From assembly GCF_016056275.1 (NCBI RefSeq), contig NZ_JAECZA010000232.1, forward strand, positions 1 through 64,000: a stretch of 64,000 nt of DNA, read 5' to 3'. A model generated the notes under the pieces. It worked only from the letters and a program-made list of their open reading frames with translations, was not told the DNA's origin and ran no database searches. This stretch comes from Dendronalium phyllosphericum CENA369. Its GTDB lineage: Bacteria; Cyanobacteriota; Cyanobacteriia; Cyanobacteriales; Nostocaceae. Positions 9,440 through 18,549 of the stretch are shown piece by piece (the first letter of the stretch is position 1; every line of letters starts with the position of its first letter). A program made the position numbers and the translations under genes.

Positions 9440-11134
9440 TTACTTGCGTTTCCCCGAAGATTTAGCAGCTTTGGCAGCTTTTTTTGCAGCCTTTTCGGCA
9501 GCTATTGCAGCTAACCTTGCTTGTTCTTTTTCCTCGGCAATTTTCTGAAGGTAGTAATGATAATCTCCTAAGTAGACGCGGAATTCACCGTCGCGAATTT
9601 CGACAATTTTGTTGGCTACCTGAGAGATAAAATAGCGATCGTGGGAAACAACAATGGCAGTGCCTTCGTAATTTTGCAGCGCTTCTTCCAGCATTTCTTT
9701 GGCTGGAATATCAAGATGGTTTGTCGGTTCATCTAATATCAGTAAATTAGCTGGGCGTAAAAGCATTTTTGCCAATGCCAAACGAGCTTTTTCCCCTCCA
9801 CTCAATGCCCCAACAGGTTTGAATACCGTGTCACCAGTGAATAAAAACCGTCCTAAAAGTGTCCTGACTTCTTCATTTTTCCAATCAGGAACTTCATCAT
9901 GGATAGTTTCCATGACGGTTTTCTTCAAGTCCAAAGCTTCTGCCTGATTTTGTTCAAAGTAACCGGGGATCACGTTGTGATCGCCTAACTTTATGCTGCC
10001 TTCGGTAGGTGTTTCCATCCCCATAATCACGCGTAAAAGCGTAGATTTTCCTGCACCGTTGGGGCCAAGAAAAGCAATGCGATCGCCTCTTTCAATCAAA
10101 AGATTTGTTCCTAAAAACAAAATCTTATCGTCATAGATATGAGTTAAATCTTTAATATCCACTACCTCTCGTCCGCTACGGGGTGCAGGCGGAAAGCGGA
10201 AGTGTAAAGTTCTGACGCTACCAGTGGGTGCTTCGATGCGTTCAACTTTGTCTAATTGTTTTTCCCGGCTTTTTGCCTGGGTGCTGCGAGTCGCACTGGC
10301 GCGAAATCTATCTACAAAAGCTTGCTGTTTTTCTAGTTCTTTCTGCTGGCGTTCGTAAGCATTCAATTGTGCTGACTGATTTTCGGCTTTTTGTTCCAGG
10401 TATGCCGAGTAGTTACCCAGGTAGCTGGCTGAAACTCCGCGTTCGGTTTCTACAATTTGGGTGCAGAGGCGGTCAAGAAATTCTCGGTCATGGGAGACAA
10501 TTACCATCGGGGTAGTTAGCCCTTTAAGATAATTTTCTAACCACTCGATAGTTTCTAAGTCTATGTGGTTAGTCGGTTCGTCCAGTAGTAATAAGTCGGG
10601 TTTTTGCAGCAGGATTTTCCCCAAACTCATCCGCATTTGCCAACCGCCGCTGAAAGCACTCACAAGGCGATCGCCATCTTCTGGCTCAAACCCCATTTCT
10701 GGTAAAATTTTCCCGATACGTGCCTCTAAGCCGTAACCATCTAAAGCTTCAAACTGGCGCTGTAAGCGATCCAATTTATTAATTAATTTATCTAGTTCCT
10801 CTGGGTTAGCCTTTTCCATATCTCGCTGTACCTGCGCTAGAGATAGCTGCACGGAGTTAGCTTCTTTAAAGACTGTCCAAAATTCTTCTCTAACGGTACG
10901 ACTGGGGTCTACTTCAAACTCTTGGTTGAGGTAAGCTATGTGCAAACTAGCAGGACGGATAATTTCGCCTGCGGTGGGTTCAATTTCCCCAGTGATGATT
11001 TTCAGTTGGGTAGATTTTCCCGCACCGTTGACACCGACTAAGCCAATGCGATCGCCTGGTTTGACTTCCCAGTTGATATCTTTGAGAACCTCGCCTGTGG
11101 GATAAATTTTACTGATATGTTCGAGTCGCAGCAT
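9440..11134 (-). CDS. ABC-F family ATPase
   Basis: This soluble protein has two ABC cassettes and no membrane segments, typical of ABC-F factors that act on the ribosome E site. Walker A motifs are GVNGAGKST and GPNGAGKST, signatures are SGGWQMR and SGGEKAR, and Walker B motifs are LLLLDEPTNHID and LLILDEPTNHLD. A charged linker separates the cassettes and the C terminus is a Lys/Ala-rich tail. I chose the ATG at 11134 (564 residues, MLRLEHISKIYPTG). It has a GAGAG ribosome site, and the upstream extension to 11242 lacks family character. Which ABC-F subgroup it belongs to (Uup-, YdiF- or YheS-like) is not resolved by eye. Confidence 0.93.
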   Translation of the reverse strand: MLRLEHISKIYPTGEVLKDINWEVKPGDRIGLVGVNGAGKSTQLKIITGEIEPTAGEIIRPASLHIAYLNQEFEVDPSRTVREEFWTVFKEANSVQLSLAQVQRDMEKANPEELDKLINKLDRLQRQFEALDGYGLEARIGKILPEMGFEPEDGDRLVSAFSGGWQMRMSLGKILLQKPDLLLLDEPTNHIDLETIEWLENYLKGLTTPMVIVSHDREFLDRLCTQIVETERGVSASYLGNYSAYLEQKAENQSAQLNAYERQQKELEKQQAFVDRFRASATRSTQAKSREKQLDKVERIEAPTGSVRTLHFRFPPAPRSGREVVDIKDLTHIYDDKILFLGTNLLIERGDRIAFLGPNGAGKSTLLRVIMGMETPTEGSIKLGDHNVIPGYFEQNQAEALDLKKTVMETIHDEVPDWKNEEVRTLLGRFLFTGDTVFKPVGALSGGEKARLALAKMLLRPANLLILDEPTNHLDIPAKEMLEEALQNYEGTAIVVSHDRYFISQVANKIVEIRDGEFRVYLGDYHYYLQKIAEEKEQARLAAIAAEKAAKKAAKAAKSSGKRK

Positions 11135-11234
11135 CAAGTTTCTCTCAGGTAGGGAGTAGGTAGTTGAGGACGAAGTACTAACAACGCTTCCAATATTAAC
11201 AAAAATTAACTCAACATTCTTGTTTTCTGCGCTA

Positions 11235-11723
11235 TTATTCACCTTCCCTGGAAGATTGCTGTTGTGCAGCCTGTTGTACTTCTTCTATGCTCAAATCTAA
11301 AGCCTCAGCTATCTGCTTTACACTCAATCCCGCTGCCAACATTGGTATCACTGCTTTTAATTTGCCACTGCGCTCACCTTCTTGAAAAACGTCCTGAAAA
11401 TATCTAGTATTTCTTAATTCACTAAGACTAAACATTTCTTCCAACTCCTCCCTACTAATTGTGGGCAATTTGTACAACAGGATAGTCTCTATTAAAGTCG
11501 TGAGTAAATTTTTTCATCTGCTTGAAACTGCACTTCAACAAAATAGATTGGCCGATCGCTTTCAATAGGAACAAACACACCATCAATCCTGAATGATGTT
11601 TGTTTTACTTCAACTGAGGAAAATTGATAGATGTTTACCAAATCAGGAGAATCGCCAATCAGCTCAAACAAAGATATCTGGAAAATCTTGAAATAGACGA
11701 TAAAAAATACTATCGGTTTTCAC
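11235..11723 (-). pseudogene. Rpn-family nuclease/transposase-like pseudogene
   Basis: Reading the minus strand from the GTG at 11723 gives KTDSIFYRLFQDFPDIF. A one-base insertion near 11677-11680 shifts the frame, after which FELIGDSPDLVNIYQFSSVE and then the PIYFVEVQFQ stretch follow, the N-terminal PD-(D/E)XK signature of Rpn (PDDEXK) proteins. Just after KIYSRL the central part is missing and the frame changes again into ETILLYKLPTISREELEEMF, the normal C terminus, with its AGLSVKQIAEALDLSIEEV helix. A full-length protein has well over 200 residues, so much of the middle is deleted. The open frame at 11235-11477 is only the tail of this dead gene and has no start of its own apart from a TTG. 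Confidence 0.85.
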
Positions 11724-11750
11724 GATGTCGGAGAAAATTTTAATTGCTAA

Positions 11751-12239
11751 CTATACATCCTCTGAACCATCTCTTACTTCTAACAATCTTTCTTTTGTAA
11801 TTCCTAATATACGTACAAGTGGCATTAATAAACTATCATCTACCGTTTCCCCAGCATAAATATTATTTAGTTCGGTGGGAGATAATTTAAAGGTATCGCA
11901 GAATTTAATAAATTCTTGATTACTCAGATCGAGTTCCTTTTGTCTCTCATTAAGTAGCAAAGCGATCGCTCTAGTTCCATACTTTGGACGTTCGCTAATT
12001 TGTATATATTTTTGGATTAAATAATTAACTTTACTAGGATCGTTGCCAGTTTTTATAAGTAAATCGGTACAAGCTTTTTTAAGTGCTTTTTTTAAAATTT
12101 CATCCTCATTTAAAAACTTAATAATTCCACTTGCGTATTCTTGCTTAAAAAATCCCACCAAATTACCTTTATGGTATATCGGCACGTAAGCAACATTTGA
12201 TTCGAGTTGCCAACTCAAGGGTTCATTGCGTAGTGACAT
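11751..12239 (-). CDS. Unrecognised protein with HTH-like C-terminal half
   Basis: I do not recognise this 162-residue protein as a named family. The C-terminal half (about 92-158), from AIALLLNERQKELDLSNQEF through the middle helices to LVRILGITKERL, has the length and spacing of a Cro/C1 (XRE) helix-turn-helix domain. The N-terminal half has short beta-like pieces and an amphipathic helix. The start ATG at 12239 has an AAAGG ribosome site. It is divergent to the GTPase-like gene across a 297-base spacer, so it could be that module's regulator or an antitoxin-like partner. That is inference from position and fold only. Confidence 0.6.
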   Translation of the reverse strand: MSLRNEPLSWQLESNVAYVPIYHKGNLVGFFKQEYASGIIKFLNEDEILKKALKKACTDLLIKTGNDPSKVNYLIQKYIQISERPKYGTRAIALLLNERQKELDLSNQEFIKFCDTFKLSPTELNNIYAGETVDDSLLMPLVRILGITKERLLEVRDGSEDV

Positions 12240-12536
12240 AGCTGCACACCTTTAAAATTCTGATTTTCACAATTTTAAAACTATTTATTTCTAACTGCCA
12301 GTATTTCTACTTTATTGAGACATCTAAAAAGCATTTTTAAGTTAAGGTACATTTATTATGTTGCTACCATAACTCCGAACTCAGCCCAATTAGTGACATC
12401 TTGCTCATTACCAAGCAGTAGAAGGACTATCAAAGACGTATTTGTTTGTTGGTTTATAAGGCTTTTGTTAGATATGCAACCATAATGGGCATACTGTAAA
12501 TATCAAGTAAGTAAACATCTAAACAAGGTAAACAGT
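12240..12536. promoter_or_regulatory. Divergent promoter region, HTH-like gene and GTPase-like gene
   Basis: This AT-rich 297-base spacer must hold both promoters. An AAGG ribosome site precedes the ATG at 12537. I cannot pick out a clear operator repeat by eye. Confidence 0.4.
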
Positions 12537-14573
12537 ATGTTGACAATAACGTGGCAAGAAGAAATTGCATCATTAAAACAAAATTTGACAAATGAAATAA
12601 ATAAAATATCACGTAACTCAGAATTCAATATACCTAATTATATTTGCATAAATAACCTAAAAGCCAAGTTAGAACGATTAGATGAAATAGAAAAAATTCT
12701 TAGTATAGAAAAATATAAAATTGCTTTTATAGGTACTATTGGTCAAGGAAAGACGACAGCTATTTGTCATCTGTTTAACTTAATAAGCGAATTCAAAGTT
12801 TCCAAGACTATTGCCAGTAAGACTAAAGATGTCGTGGAAACTAAAGAGTTACTATCAACGGGAGCAGGTAAAACTACTATATGTGAAGTAATTATCAAAG
12901 CTGGAGAAAAAACTTACATAGAGATAGAGCCTTATCCAGTTGATGAGATGGAAAATCTTATTTTTGAATTCTGCGATTACATTGCAGATAAAGACAAAGA
13001 CAATACTCAACTAGATCAGAAGATAATTATTTCTAAAGAACTTGAAAGAGCAATTAGAAATGTTGTAGATATGAAATTACGATACAAAACAATTTCTGAT
13101 GGTGACAAAAAGAAAAATGAAATAATTGATACCGCTAAAGAAGAATTTGATAAAGTAGGATTAGATGGATTTAAAAAACTTGCGTTAAATAATGCAAAAC
13201 TTGAATCTAGAACTACAAATAAAATTGAATTTGATAATCAAAATAATGAGCAAGCATGGATAAAAAACACTTTTGCTGCAATTAATAATGTTGAGTTCAA
13301 AGAGTTCGCTATTCCTAGAAAAATATATCTTTATGTGAGCTATGATGTTTTATCTGGTTCAAACTTGTCTCAGTTCGATTCAATCATTGATACCAAAGGA
13401 CTTGATGTAAATCCAATTCGTAAAGACTTGCAGAAATATATTGAAAATCAGGATACCATCTGTCTGTTTGTAACTCCGTTCAATGATGCTCCTGAAGCTA
13501 ATATTAGGACATTAATAGGTTATCATCTTACTTCCAAATCTAAAGACTTTCATCACAGATTCGTAACTTTGGTATTACCCAAAAAAAATGAGCCTGAGAA
13601 AGTTCATGAATGTGATGGTAATTATGATATAGGAATTCAAGTTAGAAAAGAAGAAATCCAAGATACATTCAAGAAATTGAACTTAGATTTTTTCTTGGAA
13701 AATATCTTGTTTTATGATGCTTTGAGATACTATCGTGATGATATAGTCAAGCTAAATGAAATCTACGAAAAAGAAGATATACAAGCAGATAAAAATCAAT
13801 TTCTCCAAGCCATAACCGATGTAATAGAACGTAGACGAAATATTTTATTAGAAGAAATCAAGGATATCAAAGAAAGTTTCACAAAAATAAAAAATGGTGA
13901 TGCTTTGACAGAAGCAGAAATTAAGGCAATTGAAAATGCTATTCATAAAATAAAAGATTTGCGCTATTTGAATAAAAGAGTACAAAGTTTTCTTTATCAA
14001 GACAAAGGCCAAGATAAAGGTTTTGTTACTAAATATGTTGAATACTATCGTACTGTTTATAAAGCTTGGAATACCAAACACGCTATCCATAGAAACTTTG
14101 GTTACTATGAACCAAGGAATATAGACATATATTACGACATGAGAGTAATTGCTGAGGGGCTAAATGAAGATGAAATGTTAAAGAAGTTTACCAAAGAACC
14201 AAAACGAGAATTGGAATGTATTTTAAATGATCTTACATCTATAAATGAGTCTTTAAAAACGCTTATTCCTGAATTATTTATACAATTTAACTCCTTTTAT
14301 GACAATTTTATAAGTGAAGTAGGTGTAGAAATTCAATATGAAGCTATCAGAAAACTATCACCTCAAAGCGAAGATTCTGAGTTTTGGAAGGCTCTAATTA
14401 ATGAAAAAGGTAAGGTACAACTTCCAGGTGAAAACTATACAGGTAATGTATGTCTAACATTTAAGAACGAATTAGAAAGTGAGCAAAGCTTAAATACATT
14501 TTTAGAGATTAAAGCAGGGCAGTATTGGGCAGAATTAGTTACTAAAATATTAAGTTTTTTCGGAGAAGAATAA
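12537..14573 (+). CDS. Large P-loop GTPase-like (dynamin-like) protein
   Basis: This 678-residue protein has a clear G1/Walker A motif GTIGQGKT at residues 66-73. A second glycine-rich element, LLSTGAGKTTIC, lies at about 106-116 where switch I would be. A G3-like strand SIIDTKGLD lies at 282-290. The rest is long and helical (roughly 390-670), with strongly charged, probably coiled segments. This layout fits dynamin-like or related large GTPases and P-loop NTPases of bacterial defence, but no canonical NKxD guanine-specificity motif is obvious, so ATP use is possible. The gene is markedly AT-rich and Asn/Lys/Ile-rich compared with the neighbouring housekeeping genes, suggesting transfer. It is followed after 93 bases by a nuclease-like gene on the same strand. 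Function is inferred. Confidence 0.75.
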   Translation: MLTITWQEEIASLKQNLTNEINKISRNSEFNIPNYICINNLKAKLERLDEIEKILSIEKYKIAFIGTIGQGKTTAICHLFNLISEFKVSKTIASKTKDVVETKELLSTGAGKTTICEVIIKAGEKTYIEIEPYPVDEMENLIFEFCDYIADKDKDNTQLDQKIIISKELERAIRNVVDMKLRYKTISDGDKKKNEIIDTAKEEFDKVGLDGFKKLALNNAKLESRTTNKIEFDNQNNEQAWIKNTFAAINNVEFKEFAIPRKIYLYVSYDVLSGSNLSQFDSIIDTKGLDVNPIRKDLQKYIENQDTICLFVTPFNDAPEANIRTLIGYHLTSKSKDFHHRFVTLVLPKKNEPEKVHECDGNYDIGIQVRKEEIQDTFKKLNLDFFLENILFYDALRYYRDDIVKLNEIYEKEDIQADKNQFLQAITDVIERRRNILLEEIKDIKESFTKIKNGDALTEAEIKAIENAIHKIKDLRYLNKRVQSFLYQDKGQDKGFVTKYVEYYRTVYKAWNTKHAIHRNFGYYEPRNIDIYYDMRVIAEGLNEDEMLKKFTKEPKRELECILNDLTSINESLKTLIPELFIQFNSFYDNFISEVGVEIQYEAIRKLSPQSEDSEFWKALINEKGKVQLPGENYTGNVCLTFKNELESEQSLNTFLEIKAGQYWAELVTKILSFFGEE

Positions 14574-14580
14574 GTATAAA

Positions 14581-14638
14581 GCAATTGAAAATTGCATGAT
14601 AAATATAATGAGACGCAACCAAATTGCGTCTCAAAAAG
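14581..14638 (+). terminator. Two hairpins between the GTPase-like and nuclease-like genes
   Basis: A small stem GCAATT/AATTGC (14581-14595) is followed by a perfect 10-bp stem TGAGACGCAA/TTGCGTCTCA (14609-14618 with 14624-14633). The run after it is A-rich rather than T-rich, so it is a poor intrinsic terminator on the plus strand. It could attenuate or stabilise the RNA, setting the ratio of the two proteins. Confidence 0.55.
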
Positions 14639-14666
14639 TCAATTGTTAACTAAAATAACCTTAATT

Positions 14667-15404
14667 ATGACTAGCTTAAATGAGGAAATATTTAAAAAAC
14701 TAAATATATATAATAGGAATTATGCAGAATATACAAAGTGTTTGATTAGAGGCAGAGAAATTGTTATTGATGGAAGGCCAGAAGAAAAAGTTAGACAACT
14801 GTTTATCTATTTCTTAGTAAATGAAAGTGAGTTATTTCCAAATGAAATTATTATTAAAGTTGAATCCAACAATCACGACATAGAATTATACAGATCTGTC
14901 AAAAATGAATATTTTAAACCATATCAACCACCAGTGATGATTGTGGAAGTGAAGCGAGAAGAAGAAAACTTACAGAATCACGAGAAACAGATTCAAAGAT
15001 ACCTCAAAAAATCTTGTTCAAAGATTGGTATTTTATATAATTATCATCAAATTATTGCATATACAAAGAAAGATAAAGATTTTATGAGTCTTCATCTCAA
15101 TAGTTTGAGAGATATACCACCATTAATCTTACAAAGCTCTAATAAACTAGAGAAGGATACACTAGAATTTGAAAAAGCTGTAAGTGGAAATTTTGATAGC
15201 TTTGTATATCTAATTAACAAGTATGGAAAATATAAACTGAACACAATAATTTTTAAACTTAAAGGCGAAGAATTACCTATATTCGGCTCCTTCTTTGAAT
15301 TTCAAGATAACAAAGTCTACTATGTTAAAGATACTAAAAAGCAACCAAGCTTTAATTTCCAAGATTTTGAAAAGCTAGTTTTCATAACATATGGACAAAT
15401 GTAA
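14667..15404 (+). CDS. PD-(D/E)XK nuclease-like protein (HsdR N-terminal-like)
   Basis: This 245-residue protein begins at the ATG at 14667; a TTG at 14592 would extend the frame but runs through a hairpin. The N-terminal half resembles the nuclease fold of type I restriction HsdR N-terminal domains. It shows RPEEKVRQ (residues 37-44), a candidate metal Asp71 (NHDIELY), the strand-borne VMIVEVKRE with Glu94 and Lys96, and downstream Gln108/Gln110. This gives an E...D...ExK arrangement. The C-terminal 100 residues match nothing I know. It follows the GTPase-like gene on the same strand with matching AT-rich composition, suggesting a two-gene module. Catalytic activity and target are unknown. 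Confidence 0.7.
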   Translation: MTSLNEEIFKKLNIYNRNYAEYTKCLIRGREIVIDGRPEEKVRQLFIYFLVNESELFPNEIIIKVESNNHDIELYRSVKNEYFKPYQPPVMIVEVKREEENLQNHEKQIQRYLKKSCSKIGILYNYHQIIAYTKKDKDFMSLHLNSLRDIPPLILQSSNKLEKDTLEFEKAVSGNFDSFVYLINKYGKYKLNTIIFKLKGEELPIFGSFFEFQDNKVYYVKDTKKQPSFNFQDFEKLVFITYGQM

Positions 15405-15440
15405 TGCGTCCCAAATAATAAATAGTCCATATTGCAATAG

Positions 15441-15483
15441 AAAACCGCCTGTTTGTATTCAAAGTAACAACACAAGCGGTTTT
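15441..15483 (-). terminator. Terminator of the prfA 3'-end copy
   Basis: A stem AAAACCGCCTGT pairs with ACAAGCGGTTTT (one G-U type mismatch). It is the counterpart of the hairpin after the intact prfA at 17289, with a diverged loop. Confidence 0.75.
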
Positions 15484-15505
15484 CCACATTATTCAATACT
15501 AAATA

Positions 15506-15714
15506 TTAGTTCATCGCAACAGAAGCTGCTAATTCTGCCAAACGTTCCTGCTGATCTTGAGATATACAAGATTGAATAACCGTCTCCAAATCACCTTCCA
15601 GAACGGGGTTTAGAGAAAAGTTTTGACCTAAGCGGTGGTCAGTCGCGCGGTTATCTTTATAATTGTAGGTGCGAATTTTTTCCGATCGCAACCCCGTAAC
15701 AATTTGCGATCGCC
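15506..15714 (-). pseudogene. Truncated second copy of the prfA 3' end
   Basis: This encodes the last ~69 residues of release factor 1, starting inside the MRRSQVGTG region. From [20 protein letters not shown] onward to LAELAAS it is identical in protein to the intact prfA at 17350. At DNA level about ten codons in that span differ silently. The last four residues and three residues next to the break differ. Homology stops one base beyond a HIP1 octamer (15706-15713). The same octamer is present in the intact gene at 17550-17557. The downstream hairpin is duplicated too. It cannot make a release factor, as the PCRF, codon-recognition and GGQ domains are absent. Confidence 0.93.
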
Positions 15715-15867
15715 TTTATTGACGTTTGTCCAGCAGTAATCTCAAAACGACAGCGATCGCTATCAGTCTTTATACAAATTAAATATGTTCGATCGTGAAA
15801 ATATCTTAATATATCTTAATGTACGTAAGTATTACTTTTTTAGCAGCTTCCTTAATTTTGCGTTGGA

Positions 15868-17235
15868 ATGGAGTTAACTTCAAAAAATTTTAAGTCAGAT
15901 TTGATATTAGAAGTCCAAGCCTGCCTGCAATTAGCAGTTCCTTTGGTCATTTCTCAAATATTGGAAGCAGGCATTCCTTTATTGGATGGAGTGATGATGG
16001 GCTTACTTAATAGTCAAGCTTTAGCTGCTGGTGCTTTAGGTGCAGTAACCTTTTCAACCCTAGCTTCCGTTTGTCGTTCTACTCTTTCAGCTGTAGGTGC
16101 AAGCGTCGCAAATGCTTTTGGTGCAGGAAAAATAGACCAAGTTAGTCGTGCCACAGGTCAGGGAATCTGGTTAGCGATTCTCATGTCCATACCCGTAATG
16201 TTTCTCATTTGGCACTTTGACTCTATTTTGCTACTTAGTGGTCAAGAAGAAAGCAATGTTTTACTGGCTAAAACATATTTGCATTCTATTATTTGGGGTT
16301 TTCCTGCTGCACTTGGCTTCTGTATCTTAAAAGAAGTTAGCTCTGCCCTCAATCGCCCTCAATTCTTAACAGTAATTACAGTGGCTGGATTGTTAATCAA
16401 TACAGCTGCTAATTACGTACTTATGTTCGGTAAATTTGGTTTACCGGCTCTTGGTTTAGCTGGTATAGGTTGGGCTAGCACAATCGTTTTCTGGCTGAAT
16501 TTCATCGCCGCCGCTGGATGGATTTGTTTTGATAAGCACTTTAAAGATTTTCAACTTGGTTGCGCTCTACATCAGTTCGATAAAGATATGTTTGTTGATA
16601 TCTTCCAAACTGGGTGGTGCTTGGGTTTACAGTATGGGGCGGAAATTGGAGTATTCACTGCCATTGCATTACTGATTGGGTGGTTTGGCACAGAGACATT
16701 AGCAGCTCATGAAATTGCTGTCGAGACAGAAAGTTTTTTCGAGACGATATCTATAGGTATTTCTTATGCCATCACAATGAGAGTGGGACAACTGAGAGGA
16801 CAAAACGATCTTAGGGGTGCTTTTAGAGCAGGATTGGTGGGAATTGCTCTTATTGTTCCTTTTGCGAGCATCGTGGTATTAATTTTTTGGCTATTTCCCA
16901 ACTCTATTGTGGCAATGTTCTTAGATACAAGTAATTTAAATAATCTTGAGATACTGAAAACGGCTATTTTTTTTCTAGAGATGGCGGCAATAGCTCAGTT
17001 TTTCTATTCTATTCAAGCTATTGCTGCTGGTGCTTTGATCGGGTTGAAAGATACCAAAGTGCCAATGGCGATCGCTATGTTTGCTTACTGGGGAGTTGGT
17101 CTAGGTGGAGGCTATTTGATGGCAGTAACTTTAGGTTGGGGCGCTATCGGTTTATGGATGGGTTTAGTACTAGGGCTGCTCGTAAGTGCAGTGCTTTTGA
17201 CTTGGCGTTTCTATCTTCTGACTTGCGATATTTAA
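15868..17235 (+). CDS. MATE-family efflux transporter
   Basis: A 455-residue polytopic membrane protein with about 12 hydrophobic segments. Its two similar halves are typical of MATE (NorM/DinF-like) multidrug and toxin extrusion carriers. The N-terminal half includes AVPLVISQILEAGIPLLDGVMMG and the C-terminal half the GLYAEIGVFTA-like segment QYGAEIGVFTAIALL. These exporters are driven by Na+ or H+; the substrate is unknown. It lies between the two prfA 3' ends and points away from both. The start ATG at 15868 fits the usual N terminus, though no strong ribosome site is visible. Its 3' end is served by the hairpin at 17287. Confidence 0.92.
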   Translation: MELTSKNFKSDLILEVQACLQLAVPLVISQILEAGIPLLDGVMMGLLNSQALAAGALGAVTFSTLASVCRSTLSAVGASVANAFGAGKIDQVSRATGQGIWLAILMSIPVMFLIWHFDSILLLSGQEESNVLLAKTYLHSIIWGFPAALGFCILKEVSSALNRPQFLTVITVAGLLINTAANYVLMFGKFGLPALGLAGIGWASTIVFWLNFIAAAGWICFDKHFKDFQLGCALHQFDKDMFVDIFQTGWCLGLQYGAEIGVFTAIALLIGWFGTETLAAHEIAVETESFFETISIGISYAITMRVGQLRGQNDLRGAFRAGLVGIALIVPFASIVVLIFWLFPNSIVAMFLDTSNLNNLEILKTAIFFLEMAAIAQFFYSIQAIAAGALIGLKDTKVPMAIAMFAYWGVGLGGGYLMAVTLGWGAIGLWMGLVLGLLVSAVLLTWRFYLLTCDI

Positions 17236-17286
17236 AAAAAGGGACTTTTTGCGCTTTCCCGACTTCTGCAAGAAGTATATTGCATA

Positions 17287-17330
17287 AAAAAACCGCCTGT
17301 GTAAGCAACAGCACAACAAGCGGTTTTCCA
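17287..17330. terminator. Bidirectional terminator between the MATE gene and prfA
   Basis: A stem AAAACCGCCTGT (17289-17300) pairs with ACAAGCGGTTTT (17316-17327). A and T tracts on the two sides suit both converging genes; the T run is best for prfA on the minus strand. Confidence 0.88.
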
Positions 17331-17349
17331 GATTCTTTGATACAGACGA

Positions 17350-18450
17350 TTAGCTAGCAACACCAGAAGCGGCTAACTCTGCCAAACGTTCCTGCTGATC
17401 TTGAGAGATACAAGATTGAATAACCGTCTCCAAATCACCTTCTAGAACAGGGTTCAGAGAAAAGTTTTGACCTAAACGGTGGTCGGTCGCGCGGTTATCT
17501 TTATAATTGTAGGTACGAATTTTTTCCGATCGCGATCCCGTACCAACTTGCGATCGCCGCATGGAAGTTACAGCTTCTTGTTGTTCGCGTAACTTCATCT
17601 CATACAACTTCGCCCGCAAAATTTGCATCGCCCGTTCTTTGTTTTGCAACTGGCTGCGTTCTTCGGTACAGAAAATTCTGATTCCTGTCGGTTTGTGCAT
17701 CAAGTCAACGGCAGTTTCTACCTTGTTGACGTTTTGTCCGCCAGCACCACCAGAACGCGCTGTGGTCATTTCAATATCTTTAGGGTCAATGTGTATTTCC
17801 ACATCATCCACTTCTGGCATGATAGCTACAGTGGCTGTCGAGGTGTGGACTCGTCCCCCAGCTTCGGTAGTCGGCACGCGCTGCACGCGATGCACTCCCG
17901 CTTCAAACTTTAACTGGCTGTAAACGTCATCACCTTTAATTTCTAGAATCACCTCTTTCCAGCCACCCATTTCTCCCAGAGATTCGCTCACTAGAGAAAC
18001 TTTCCAACCTTGTGTCTGGGCATAGCGGGTGTACATCCGCATCAAATCGCCAGCCCAAATACTTGCTTCATCGCCACCAGTGCCAGCACGAATTTCCAAC
18101 ATGATATTCTTTTCATCATTGGGGTCGCGTGGTAACAGTAAGACTTTCAAGCGAGTCTCTAAATATTCTATTTTTTCTTCTAGTTCCTTTACTTCCAGTG
18201 CTGCCATTTCTTGCAACTCTGGGTCACTCGCAGATTCTTTGTAAACCTGACGCGCTCCGATCAAGTCTTCTTGAGCTGTTTTCCAAGTTTCATAGGTATT
18301 AACTACCTCTTCCAAAGAAGAACGAGACTTAGCAATTTGTTGATACTCATCAGGGTTGCTAGCGGTATCGGGGTCGCCAAGACGACGTGTTAATTCATTA
18401 AAGGTTTGTTCAACGGATTTTAGTTTATCCAGTAAGTATGATTCAGCCAT
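17350..18450 (-). CDS. prfA: Peptide chain release factor 1
   Basis: RF1 recognises UAA and UAG stop codons and triggers peptide release. The 366-residue protein has the PCRF domain and the codon-reading PxT motif as PTT ([14 protein letters not shown]), which marks RF1 and not RF2. It also has the catalytic GGQ loop ([11 protein letters not shown]) with the methylatable Gln. ATG start at 18450. It closes the ribosomal superoperon after rpmE. A second, diverged copy of its last ~69 codons lies 1.6 kb downstream. Confidence 0.98.
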   Translation of the reverse strand: MAESYLLDKLKSVEQTFNELTRRLGDPDTASNPDEYQQIAKSRSSLEEVVNTYETWKTAQEDLIGARQVYKESASDPELQEMAALEVKELEEKIEYLETRLKVLLLPRDPNDEKNIMLEIRAGTGGDEASIWAGDLMRMYTRYAQTQGWKVSLVSESLGEMGGWKEVILEIKGDDVYSQLKFEAGVHRVQRVPTTEAGGRVHTSTATVAIMPEVDDVEIHIDPKDIEMTTARSGGAGGQNVNKVETAVDLMHKPTGIRIFCTEERSQLQNKERAMQILRAKLYEMKLREQQEAVTSMRRSQVGTGSRSEKIRTYNYKDNRATDHRLGQNFSLNPVLEGDLETVIQSCISQDQQERLAELAASGVAS

Positions 18451-18549
18451 GACGAGTGCGATCGCTCCTTAAAATAACAAATTGGCTCGGCAAAAAATGA
18501 CAATCGACCCAGCTGATGCGGGGTCGTCGTTAACAGCAGAGCCAACCCG

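Noticed and set aside
15506-15691. A working small release-factor-like gene
   Set aside because: The frame lacks the GGQ and PxT domains and starts within a break; it is a fragment.
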